NCBI GenBank assembly: GCA_934467435.1
Contig: CAKSLR010000040.1
Span: 1 to 11,891 of the forward strand
Direction of reading: 5' to 3'
Length of the DNA stretch: 11,891 bases
Source: an uncultured Eubacteriales bacterium
Lineage (GTDB): Bacteria > Bacillota > Clostridia > Oscillospirales > CAG-272
Every line of letters starts with the position of its first letter. Positions within the stretch are counted from its first letter, which is position 1. The notes beneath the pieces were generated by a model, which made no database searches, was not told the DNA's origin, and worked only from the letters and a program-made list of their open reading frames with translations. Both the position numbers and the translations under genes were made by a program. Below are positions 5,747 to 11,891 of this stretch, one piece after another.

Positions 5747-7369
5747 ATGGCAATGGAAAAAAGCAAGGCAGCCGCCGTGCGCGCGGCGGAAGAAAAAGAA
5801 GAGACGCGGGGCTACGTGGAGCGGGACGGCGGCGGCGAGGTGACGGTGGCGGAGGCGGCAGGCGACTACACCCTGCCCGACTACCAGCCCGAGATCCGCA
5901 AGCTGCTTGCGATCCGCACCGAGGTGCTGCCTGCGGGCTGTTACACGGGCGCGGGGCGGGCGGAATTTGCGGGCACGGTGCAAAACACCCTGTTTTACAC
6001 CGATGCGGACGGCAAAATTGCCGCGCTGACGCTGCCCGCGGACTACACCTTCTCTGTCCCGCTGCCCGAAGGAGGGGAATGCACCGCGATGGTTGACAGC
6101 ATGGCGGAGGGGGCGACGGTCTGCCGCCTGATGGGGCCGCGCAAACTGAGCCTGCGGACGCGGGTGCGGAATCTTTTACACCTGATGCAGCGGGACGACG
6201 TGACCCCCGACGTGCGGGGGATGGGGAGCGAGAGCGACCGCGCCTCCCTCGAAATCCGGGAAGAAACCCTGGAGAGCATGACGCTTGCCGCCTACCGCTG
6301 CGAGGATCTTTCCGCCACCGCCACGGTGACGGCAGAGGGCATTGCCCCCGACACCCGCGTGGTGTTTGCGGGGGGCAGGGTGCAGGTGTTTGAGTGCCGG
6401 CGCTCGCCGCGCGGCTGTGTGTGCCGCGGGGAGATCTGGGTGCGGGCGCTGCTGGCGGGCGACGAAGGCAGCCCCTTTGCGCTGCGCGAAAAGATTCCCT
6501 TTGAAGAAGAAGTGGAGATGCCGGAGGGCGGCGAGCGGACGGCGTGCGTGGCATACGGCTGCGTGATGGGAACGGAGGCAACGCTCACCCCCGGCGAGGG
6601 GGAGGCGCCCGGCAGCGTGACCTTTGACGTGACGGCGACGCTGCAGGTGACCGCCATCGGGAGCACGTGCGCGCGCCCGGTGTGCGACCTCTACTCGACC
6701 GCCTACGACATGAAGTGCGAGTACCGCCCCCTGAAAAGCCGCGCCCTGATCGGCAGTGCCATGGGCAGTTATACGCTGAACGGCAGCCGCCCCGCGGGCG
6801 AATGTGACGCGGAGGGCGCCACGGGCGTGACCGATGCGGACGGACGGATGGAGATCACCTCGGTGGCGGCGGAACGCGGGCGGTGCACGGTGTGCGGCTG
6901 CGTGACGGCGAACGTCATTCTGGAAAACGCCGCGGAGGACGGAAGCCTGACGCTCAGCCCGGCGGAGGTGAAAATTCCCTTCCGGGTGGAGTGCGACCTG
7001 CCGGTTCCGGCGGGCAAAGAGGCGCGCTTTGACTGCCACGGCGAACTGCTTTCGGTGCGGGCGCGCCTCGGGGACGGCGCCGTGACGGCGGATGCGGAGA
7101 TTGCCCTTGCGCTGTTTGCTTACGAGGAACGCGAGGAGCAGATTCTCGCGGCGGCGGAACCCGACCGCAGCGTGGCGGTGACGCACGGCGGCAGATGTAT
7201 TTATGTGGTGTACCCGAAGGACGGCGACACGCTGTTTTCGATCGGCGCGCGCTATCATAAGAGCCGCGCGGCGCTGGCGGAGGAAAATCACCTCCCCGAG
7301 GAGGCGCTTGCCGCCTCGCACCTGCCGCGCTCGCTCTCTGGCGTGCATCACCTGCTGATCGAGGACTGA
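5747..7369 (+). CDS. SipL-like spore coat/cortex morphogenesis protein (DUF3794/SPOCS repeats plus LysM)
   Basis: The 540-residue protein has the layout of clostridial SipL. Repeated SPOCS (DUF3794) segments fill about residues 20-470, and a LysM-like segment follows at about 481-530 (YPKDGDTLFSIGARYHKS). The first SPOCS segment contains DYTLPDYQPEIRKLLAIRTEV, the usual opening of these proteins. Later segments contain ATLQVTAIGS followed by the DLYSTAYDMKCEY stretch. In Clostridioides difficile, SipL binds the ATPase SpoIVA through its LysM domain and is needed for the coat to wrap the forespore. A similar mother-cell role is inferred here. There is no signal peptide. The ATG at 5747 has AGGAGGG six bases upstream, better placed than the ATG two codons later. 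It stands alone between its own leader and a terminator. Other DUF3794/LysM paralogues exist, so strict SipL orthology is not proven. Confidence 0.85.
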   Translation: MAMEKSKAAAVRAAEEKEETRGYVERDGGGEVTVAEAAGDYTLPDYQPEIRKLLAIRTEVLPAGCYTGAGRAEFAGTVQNTLFYTDADGKIAALTLPADYTFSVPLPEGGECTAMVDSMAEGATVCRLMGPRKLSLRTRVRNLLHLMQRDDVTPDVRGMGSESDRASLEIREETLESMTLAAYRCEDLSATATVTAEGIAPDTRVVFAGGRVQVFECRRSPRGCVCRGEIWVRALLAGDEGSPFALREKIPFEEEVEMPEGGERTACVAYGCVMGTEATLTPGEGEAPGSVTFDVTATLQVTAIGSTCARPVCDLYSTAYDMKCEYRPLKSRALIGSAMGSYTLNGSRPAGECDAEGATGVTDADGRMEITSVAAERGRCTVCGCVTANVILENAAEDGSLTLSPAEVKIPFRVECDLPVPAGKEARFDCHGELLSVRARLGDGAVTADAEIALALFAYEEREEQILAAAEPDRSVAVTHGGRCIYVVYPKDGDTLFSIGARYHKSRAALAEENHLPEEALAASHLPRSLSGVHHLLIED

Positions 7370-7462
7370 GGGGCGCGCGGCACGCCGTATCGTTCCCTGC
7401 CGCGGCGGGGAGAAATTCCCGCAGCGGGGCGGGGGTGGTTGCAGCGTATTCTCTTCCCGCCC

Positions 7463-7506
7463 AAAAAGCCGGCGGCGCACCCCATAGGGTGCGCCGCCGG
7501 CTTTTT
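7463..7506. terminator. Bidirectional terminator between the SipL-like and lipoprotein genes
   Basis: A perfect 20-bp stem (7463-7482 with 7487-7506, loop CATA) has AAAAA at the left base and TTTTT at the right. It stops the SipL-like gene on the plus strand, where TTTTTCTTTTTT follows, and the lipoprotein gene on the minus strand. The lipoprotein stop codon (7513-7515) is only 6 bp away. It is one of the strongest hairpins in the window. Confidence 0.93.
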
Positions 7507-7512
7507 CTTTTT

Positions 7513-8631
7513 TCAGAATTTCATGGTGCCCTCCGCATACTGATCCGCATCGGCGGGCGGGGTGACGGGCGCCACCTTGCCGACATTGCGAATCTCGCCC
7601 GACAGGACATATTCGAGCGTATATTCCTCAAGGAACGGGCAGGAGAAGCGCATTTCGTAGCGCGTGACGGCGCCCGTTTCATCGACATAGAACCGATAGG
7701 TGATATCCGAAATGCCGAGGGTGGAGACATCCACCCCTTCGATGTTCGCCATGGCTGCCGTCAGGCGGTCGCCCGACAGCACCAGCTCAAAATACACGGT
7801 GCCGTCTTCTTCCCGCTGGAAGCGGACGCCCTTCCACCAGTCATCGGGTACGTCCAGCAGCCCGTCGCCGTCCGTATCGTCCAGCCCCGGCGCGAGGTTC
7901 TTGATAAAACCTTCCATCGACACGGCGCACTTGAATTTGCCCTGTTCGCTGCTCTGGTACAGGATGCCGTCCACATACCACGCCTCGTTTACGCAGTTTT
8001 GGAAGAAGAGTTGCCCGGCGCCCACGGTGCGGAGGTAGCAGTTGTTCCCGCACTGGCGGGTGAGGACGGTCATGGTTTCGGAGACCGACACGCCCTGGTA
8101 GGAAAGCGTCATGGTGATTTTCTGTTCGCTCTCGTAGTTATCCTGCTTATTCTTGGCGGCTGCCGCGGCGGCGTGATAGATCTCCAGCGCGGTTTTGCCG
8201 TTGATGGTATCCAGCCAGGTTACCTTTTTGTCGGGTTTTTCGGTGGTGCTGCCGCCGGGCGTGGTGCCGGTGCCGGGGTTCTCGCCCGTGCCGGGATTCT
8301 CACCCGTGCCGGGGTTCTCGCCCGTGCCGGGGTTCTCGCCCGCGCCCGGCAGGACAGGGTCGGGTTTCACAACGGGCTCGTCATCCTGCGGGCCTTCCGG
8401 CTCACCGGCGCCGGGCGTCTCCGGGTCCTCGGTTTTCGGCGGATTTTCGCTGCCGGGGTTTTCCGGCTTGCCGCTATCCCCGCCGGTGGTGGCGGAGGCG
8501 GAGGTGCCGATGCCGAACTTTTCCGCCACATCGGGCGGAAGCAGTTCCCCGAGCGCGGCGCACCCCGAGAGCAGAAGGGTGGAAAGCAAAAGAAGCGCTG
8601 CCGTAAGGCAGGCAAGGAACTGACGTTTCAT
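7513..8631 (-). CDS. Secreted lipoprotein with repeat-rich linker and unknown C-terminal domain
   Basis: I do not recognise the family. The 372-residue protein starts with a type II signal peptide: basic MKRQ, a Leu/Ala-rich core and the lipobox LLSGC with Cys24 as the likely lipidated residue. It is therefore anchored on the outer face of the membrane. Residues about 43-135 form a Gly/Pro/Glu/Thr linker that includes tandem ENPGTG units. The remaining 235 residues look beta-rich, with alternating strands such as YESEQKITMTLSYQGVSV and VYFELVLSGDRL, reminiscent of LolA/LppX-type lipoprotein folds. That comparison is only a guess. An acidic DDTDGDGLLDVPDD stretch (251-264) resembles a calcium-binding loop. 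I prefer the ATG at 8631; an in-frame TTG at 8655 adds eight residues, and neither has a strong ribosome binding site. No clear promoter is seen. Confidence 0.8.
   Translation of the reverse strand: MKRQFLACLTAALLLLSTLLLSGCAALGELLPPDVAEKFGIGTSASATTGGDSGKPENPGSENPPKTEDPETPGAGEPEGPQDDEPVVKPDPVLPGAGENPGTGENPGTGENPGTGENPGTGTTPGGSTTEKPDKKVTWLDTINGKTALEIYHAAAAAAKNKQDNYESEQKITMTLSYQGVSVSETMTVLTRQCGNNCYLRTVGAGQLFFQNCVNEAWYVDGILYQSSEQGKFKCAVSMEGFIKNLAPGLDDTDGDGLLDVPDDWWKGVRFQREEDGTVYFELVLSGDRLTAAMANIEGVDVSTLGISDITYRFYVDETGAVTRYEMRFSCPFLEEYTLEYVLSGEIRNVGKVAPVTPPADADQYAEGTMKF
8273..8344. repeat. Four 18-bp tandem repeats encoding ENPGTG units
   Basis: Four units of 18 bp, consensus CCGGGGTTCTCGCCCGTG on the plus strand, run head to tail. 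The second differs at two bases (8296 and 8302) and the fourth at its end. The unit length is a multiple of three, so copy number can change without breaking the frame. The repeat encodes part of the lipoprotein linker. Confidence 0.9.
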
Positions 8632-8705
8632 GGCATATACCGGCTTTCTTTTCAAAAATTAAAAACGGGGGAAACGGGGGAGGCAGCGCCGCCCGGACGA
8701 AAGGA

Positions 8706-8732
8706 GTGCCGCGGGGGAATGCCCCGCGGCGC
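8706..8732. other. GC-rich hairpin upstream of the lipoprotein gene
   Basis: GTGCCGCGGGG (8706-8716) pairs with CCCCGCGGCGC (8722-8732), eleven pairs including one G-T. It has no clear T-run on either strand. It lies in the lipoprotein leader region and behind the flotillin terminator, so it may stabilise a 3' end or be a processing site. Confidence 0.45.
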
Positions 8733-8765
8733 ATCGCTTGGAAGAAACCGCGCACGGGGAAAACC

Positions 8766-8792
8766 GCCCCGCCGGGCGGTGCCCGGCGGGGC
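8766..8792 (-). terminator. Probable terminator of the flotillin gene
   Basis: A perfect 12-bp stem (8766-8777 with 8781-8792, loop GGT) lies 12 bp past the flotillin stop codon. On the minus strand it is followed by GGTTTT, a weak U-tract, so termination may be incomplete. Some read-through into the lipoprotein gene is possible, and that gene shows no promoter of its own. Confidence 0.65.
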
Positions 8793-8804
8793 TGCGGGGA
8801 AAAA

Positions 8805-10199
8805 TTATTCTTTCGGGGTATTGGCTCTGGCGGCAACGGTACCTGCCACGGCGCCCGAGATGAGCGAGGACACATCAATACCGGTGGACTCCTTCACGCC
8901 CTCCATGATCTGGTTCGCGCTGTTCATGACATCGCGCACGACCTTGGTGGCATTGCCGTCGCCGTACATGACGATCTTATCGGTCTGGGCAAGCGGCGCG
9001 GCAGCGTTTTTCACCACTTCGGGCAGGGCGCTGAGGTACATTTCGAGCACCGACGCCTCGCCCATCTTCTTCTGGGCTTCCGCCTTCTTTTCGATGGCTT
9101 CGGCTTCGGCAAGACCCTTGGCGCGGATGCCTTCCGCCTCCTGCTCCATGGCGTAACGCAGTGCCTCGGCTTCCGCGCGTTTGGCGGCTGCCTGCTGCTC
9201 GACCTCGTACTTCTCCGCCTCCGCGTCGCGCTGGCGTTTGACGAGTGCCGCGGCGGCTTCCTGCTCTGCCTTATACTTCATGGCATCTGCCTGCTTGCGC
9301 ACATCGGCATCCAACTGCCGCTCTTTGAGCGCGATTTCCTTCTCTGCCAGTTCGGATTCCTTTTCCTTGCGGGCAATGTCCGCCTCGGTACGGGCGACCT
9401 CGATGGTCTTGCGCTGATTCTCTTCCTGAATCTGGTAAGCGGCATCGGCTTCCGCACGCTTGGTTTCGGAGCGCACCTTCATATCCGCCTGCCGCACGGC
9501 AAGTTCGGCGTTCTGCTCGGCGATCTTCTTTTCGGACTCGACCTTCACGGCGTTCGCCTCTTCCTGCGCGCGGGCGGTGGCGATGGCAATATCGCGCTGC
9601 GCGTTTGCCTTGGCGATCTGCGCCGTTTTGCGGATCTGTTCGACGTTGTCGATACCCATGTTTTCGATGGTGCCGGCGCCGTCCTTGAAGTTCTGGATGT
9701 TGAAGTTGACCACTTCAATACCCAGTTTTTCCATATCCGGCACGACGTTTTCGGTAATTTTCTTTGCCACGCCCTGGCGGTCCTGCACCATTTCCTTCAG
9801 CCCCACCGAACCGACAATCTCACGCATATTCCCTTCCAGCACCTGGGTGACGAGGCTGACCAGTTCATTCTGCTTCATGCCGAGCAGCGACTCCGCCGCG
9901 CGGCTGAGGAGGGAGGGATTTGAGGAAATTTTGATGTTGGCGACGCCGTCCACCGTGACGTTGATGAACTCGCTCGTCGGCACGGCCTCGGAGGTTTTGA
10001 CATCGACCTGCATGACCTTGAGAGAGAGGCGGTCCACCCGTTCAAAGAACGGCACGTGCCAGCCCGCGCGGCCGATGAGAATGCGGCGGTTTTTGTGCAG
10101 ACCCGAGATGATATAAGCGGAATCGGGCGGGGCTTTGAGATAGCCCGCGACAAAGAAGATGACCGCAAGAATCAATACGACAAGAATTGCAACGACCAT
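8805..10199 (-). CDS. Flotillin (FloT/YuaG-like SPFH membrane scaffold)
   Basis: Flotillins organise functional membrane microdomains. This 464-residue protein starts with a hydrophobic anchor (about residues 1-20, VVAILVVLILAVIFFVAG). An SPFH/PHB domain (about 25-200) follows, with VDVKTSEAVPTSEFINVTVDG and EGNMREIVGSVGLKEM segments. Next comes a long charged coiled coil rich in Ala-Glu repeats (about 200-390), and then a C-terminal region with LPEVVKNAAAPL and DKIVMYGDGNATKVV, as in other bacterial flotillins. I set the start at 10199 because AAAGGAG lies 7 nt upstream and the membrane segment begins there. An open frame extends further upstream, but it runs through the leader terminator. 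An NfeD partner gene is often adjacent in other genomes; none is seen here. The gene has a consensus promoter and what appears to be a Mn2+ riboswitch in its leader. Confidence 0.93.
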   Translation of the reverse strand: MVVAILVVLILAVIFFVAGYLKAPPDSAYIISGLHKNRRILIGRAGWHVPFFERVDRLSLKVMQVDVKTSEAVPTSEFINVTVDGVANIKISSNPSLLSRAAESLLGMKQNELVSLVTQVLEGNMREIVGSVGLKEMVQDRQGVAKKITENVVPDMEKLGIEVVNFNIQNFKDGAGTIENMGIDNVEQIRKTAQIAKANAQRDIAIATARAQEEANAVKVESEKKIAEQNAELAVRQADMKVRSETKRAEADAAYQIQEENQRKTIEVARTEADIARKEKESELAEKEIALKERQLDADVRKQADAMKYKAEQEAAAALVKRQRDAEAEKYEVEQQAAAKRAEAEALRYAMEQEAEGIRAKGLAEAEAIEKKAEAQKKMGEASVLEMYLSALPEVVKNAAAPLAQTDKIVMYGDGNATKVVRDVMNSANQIMEGVKESTGIDVSSLISGAVAGTVAARANTPKE

Positions 10200-10266
10200 T
10201 GTGTTTCTCCTTTCAAAAATAAACGGAAATTGTGTACCCCTTGCAAGGCGGGGGAGCAGATGATAC

Positions 10267-10307
10267 AAAAAGAGACTTTTACCGCCATGATACGCGATAA
10301 AAGTCTC
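10267..10307 (-). terminator. Attenuator hairpin in the flotillin leader
   Basis: On the minus strand, GAGACTTTTATCGC (10307-10294) pairs with GCGGTAAAAGTCTC (10285-10272). The 14-bp stem contains one G-T and has an 8-nt loop, and T5 follows (10271-10267). It lies about 70 nt before the flotillin start codon, within its own leader and well after the promoter. This makes it an intrinsic terminator positioned to switch off the gene rather than to end an upstream one. Its left arm also forms the 3' strand of the aptamer's P1 helix. Confidence 0.88.
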
Positions 10308-10396
10308 GTTCTCTTTCATCCTACGCACACCGGGGGCGAACCCGACCTGACGGCAATGCGAACGGGGAAACCCCCGCGAACTACTCCCTTTGTTCG
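10295..10396 (-). ncRNA. Candidate yybP-ykoY (Mn2+) riboswitch aptamer
   Basis: On the minus strand the order of elements matches the class. P1 is CGA-n2-AAAG (10396-10388) with CTTT-n2-TCG (10303-10295). It runs directly into GGGAGTAG (10388-10381, usual form GGGGAGUAG). A P2 hairpin follows (10377-10372 with 10367-10362). P3 is CGCAT (10360-10356) with GTGCG (10328-10324). It encloses the internal loop CCGTCA (10353-10348) and CCGGT (10333-10329), with a small GGG-TTCG-CCC hairpin inside. The closing ACGAGACTTTT resembles the family's GCAAGACCUUU. In known members the loop A in CGUCA and the GGGGAGUAG loop build the metal site. The aptamer begins at the predicted start of transcription. One G is missing from the usual G-run, and no P4 hairpin is obvious. 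The match was made from memory, not by covariance search. Confidence 0.68.
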
Positions 10397-10402
10397 TTTT
10401 TT

Positions 10403-10431
10403 ATTATAACATAAATCCCCCAAGGTGTCAA
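10403..10431 (-). promoter_or_regulatory. Consensus sigma-A promoter of the flotillin gene
   Basis: On the minus strand, TTGACA (10431-10426), a 17-bp spacer and TATAAT (10408-10403) match the vegetative consensus at every position. Transcription should start near 10396, giving a leader of about 197 nt before the ATG at 10199. A promoter this strong makes sense if output is set later by attenuation in the leader. Confidence 0.93.
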
Positions 10432-10699
10432 GGGGGTTGCAGAAAATTTTACGGCGCCCGGCGAGGGGCAGAGCGGCGCGAAAAAGGGGGTGCGACGGGG
10501 CGCACGGCGGAGTGCGGGCGACGGGCGATACGGAGGCGGGTGCCGCGACCGGCGGCACAAGAGCGGGGCGCGGGCAGGCGCGGGGGTGTAAGGCGGCGCC
10601 CGGCGGGGGCTGCCATGTCACCGTGGCGGGGGCGTTTTTTTCAAAAAATACGGAGATGGGAACGCCGTGTTAAATTTTTGACGGAGCGCCGCCGCGCGC
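10432..10699. other. GC-rich, purine-biased spacer without a gene
   Basis: The divergent spacer between the flotillin and fucO promoters shows no convincing gene. It holds a perfect hairpin (10540-10546 with 10552-10558, GTGCCGC/GCGGCAC) and a 12-bp direct repeat CGGCGCCCGGCG (10452-10463 and 10594-10605). The plus strand is strikingly G-rich. No promoter or terminator was recognised inside it. Confidence 0.55.
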
Positions 10700-10728
10700 T
10701 TGACAAAGCCGCCGCGCCGTGGTAAACT
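10700..10728 (+). promoter_or_regulatory. Sigma-A promoter of the fucO-like gene
   Basis: TTGACA (10700-10705) and TAAACT (10723-10728) are separated by 17 bp. The -10 lies 55 bp before the start codon. No catabolite-responsive or sugar-regulator operator was recognised around it. Confidence 0.85.
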
Positions 10729-10783
10729 GAAAGTAACGGGAAACCGAAAAAATTTACGGAAAGAAAGGGCAAGGTATTTTTCT

Positions 10784-11891
10784 ATGGCAAGAATTGTGTT
10801 GAACGAAACCTCCTACCACGGGGCAGGCGCGATTGCGGAAATTGCGGGAGAAGTCAAGCGCCGCGGGCTGACAAAGGCGCTGGTATGCTCCGACCCCGAC
10901 CTCATCCGCTTCGGTGTGACGAAAAAGGTGTTAGATGTTCTGGACGGCGCCTCTCTTGCGTACGACGTGTACTCCGAGATCAAGCCGAACCCGACGATTG
11001 AAAACGTACAGCACGGCGTTGCCGCGTTCCGGGCAAGCGGGGCGGACTACCTGATTGCCATCGGCGGCGGCTCGTCGATGGACACGGCAAAGGCAATCGG
11101 CATCATCATTGCGAACCCCGAGTTTGCGGATGTGCGGAGCCTGGAGGGCGTGGCGCCGACGAAGCACCCCTCGGTGCCGATCATTGCGGTGCCGACGACG
11201 GCGGGCACGGCGGCGGAGGTGACGATCAACTACGTCATTACCGACACCGAAAAGAAGCGGAAGTTCGTGTGCGTGGACGTGCATGACATTCCCGTAGTTG
11301 CCGTGATCGACCCCGAGATGATGGCATCCATGCCGAAGGGGCTGACCGCCGCAACGGGCATGGACGCGCTGACGCACGCGATTGAGGGCTACATCACCAA
11401 GGGCGCGTGGGAAATGACCGATATGTTCCACCTGAAGGCGATCGAACTGATTGCAAAGCACCTGCGCGGCGCGGTGGCGAACACGAAGGAAGGGCGCGAG
11501 GGCATGGCGCTCGGGCAATACATTGCGGGCATGGGCTTCTCGAACGTAGGGCTTGGCATTGTGCACTCGATGGCGCACGCGCTGGGCGCGGTGTATGACA
11601 CCCCCCACGGCGTGGCAAACGCGATTCTTTTGCCGACCGTGATGGCGTACAACGCCGAGGCAACCGGCGAAAAATACCGCGACATTGCGAAGGCGATGGG
11701 CGTGGAGGGCACCGAACACATGACGCAGGAGGAATACCGCCGTGCGGCGGTGGAGGCGGTGCGCCAACTCTCGCAGGACGTGGGCATTCCCGCCGACCTG
11801 AAGGCGATTGTGAAGGAAGAGGACGTGAGATTCCTTGCCGAGTCTGCCATGGCGGACGCCTGCCGCCCCGGCAACCCGAAGGATCCGACGC
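10784..11891 (+). CDS. fucO: Lactaldehyde reductase / 1,2-propanediol oxidoreductase (iron-dependent alcohol dehydrogenase), 3' end outside the window
   Basis: FucO reduces L-lactaldehyde to L-1,2-propanediol with NADH, disposing of the lactaldehyde made when fucose or rhamnose is fermented. The visible 369 residues follow E. coli FucO closely from the N terminus. Shared blocks are YLIAIGGGS..D (nucleotide binding, about 89-100), NPEFADVRSLEG, VPTTAGTAAEVTINYVITD, AATGMDALTHAIEGYIT, MALGQYIAGMGFSNVGLG and TPHGVANAILLP. The iron ligands correspond to Asp194, His198, His261 and His275. E. coli FucO has about 383 residues, so only the last 10-15 codons should be missing. The ATG at 10784 has a modest AAGG 9 nt upstream; the N-terminal match to FucO supports it. 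It has its own promoter. No fucose or rhamnose catabolic genes are visible, so the true substrate could be another short aldehyde. Confidence 0.93.
   Translation, partial: MARIVLNETSYHGAGAIAEIAGEVKRRGLTKALVCSDPDLIRFGVTKKVLDVLDGASLAYDVYSEIKPNPTIENVQHGVAAFRASGADYLIAIGGGSSMDTAKAIGIIIANPEFADVRSLEGVAPTKHPSVPIIAVPTTAGTAAEVTINYVITDTEKKRKFVCVDVHDIPVVAVIDPEMMASMPKGLTAATGMDALTHAIEGYITKGAWEMTDMFHLKAIELIAKHLRGAVANTKEGREGMALGQYIAGMGFSNVGLGIVHSMAHALGAVYDTPHGVANAILLPTVMAYNAEATGEKYRDIAKAMGVEGTEHMTQEEYRRAAVEAVRQLSQDVGIPADLKAIVKEEDVRFLAESAMADACRPGNPKDPT

Noticed and set aside
6176..7480. A 434-codon open frame on the minus strand opposite the SipL-like gene.
   Set aside because: It is Arg/His/Ala-rich and extends through the terminator hairpin at 7463-7506. 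The sense strand has clear SPOCS and LysM signatures and a good ribosome binding site.
7435..9923. Long plus-strand open frames across the lipoprotein and flotillin genes.
   Set aside because: They are antisense to genes with a lipobox and with SPFH motifs. Their glycine- and leucine-rich translations are the complement of the repeat linker and coiled coil.
10200..10328. Upstream extension of the flotillin reading frame by 43 codons.
   Set aside because: The extension runs through the leader terminator hairpin and aptamer. The ATG at 10199 has a proper AAAGGAG site and begins exactly at the membrane anchor.
10199..10396. The flotillin leader as a THF, ZTP or c-di-AMP riboswitch.
   Set aside because: GGGAGTAG slightly resembles the THF aptamer and GGGTTCGCCC resembles pieces of others, but their core motifs are missing. 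The combined order of elements fits yybP-ykoY better.

Overview
This window looks like a chromosomal segment from a GC-rich, spore-forming member of the Clostridia, probably a gut lineage. Three things point that way. A SipL/SPOCS-type spore morphogenesis protein is encoded. The promoters are consensus sigma-A with AT-rich islands in GC-rich DNA. The ribosome binding sites are Gram-positive style (AGGAGG, AAAGGAG). The lineage is inferred from these features and was not tested by search.

Layout. Positions 1-1040 hold no convincing gene. They carry a diverged tandem duplication with two nearly identical 191-bp structured cores (274-464 and 681-871). Next is a minus-strand glycolytic operon, pgk-tpiA (3188 down to 1104), with a clear promoter and terminator. 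A cytoplasmic GH27 alpha-galactosidase follows on the plus strand (3413-4600). It overlaps by one base a small CxxC/CxxC zinc-ribbon ORF that has no stop codon, in any frame, before a strong hairpin. A minus-strand LUD-domain (LutC/YkgG-like) protein (4948-5589) converges on it. From a divergent promoter region, a plus-strand SipL-like DUF3794/LysM protein (5747-7369) is read. A shared bidirectional terminator separates it from a minus-strand lipoprotein with a repeat-rich linker (7513-8631). A flotillin (8805-10199, minus) comes next, and a plus-strand fucO-type lactaldehyde reductase (10784 to the window end, truncated) closes the window.

The most interesting region is the flotillin leader (10199-10431). 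A perfect sigma-A promoter (TTGACA, 17 bp, TATAAT) starts a leader of about 197 nt. It contains what I read as a yybP-ykoY (Mn2+-sensing) riboswitch aptamer. The 3' strand of its closing helix is shared with the left arm of a 14-bp terminator hairpin followed by U5. That is the architecture of a transcriptional ON switch. It would place a membrane-scaffold protein, rather than a metal exporter, under Mn2+ control.

How the genes relate. pgk and tpiA are one glycolytic transcription unit. The GH27 enzyme and the FucO-like reductase suggest use of galactosides and of deoxy-sugars such as fucose or rhamnose, but they are separate units. No transporters or dedicated regulators lie in the window. 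Most genes have their own promoter and terminator, so this is an ordinary housekeeping neighbourhood with a few unusual regulatory and repeat features rather than a mobile island.
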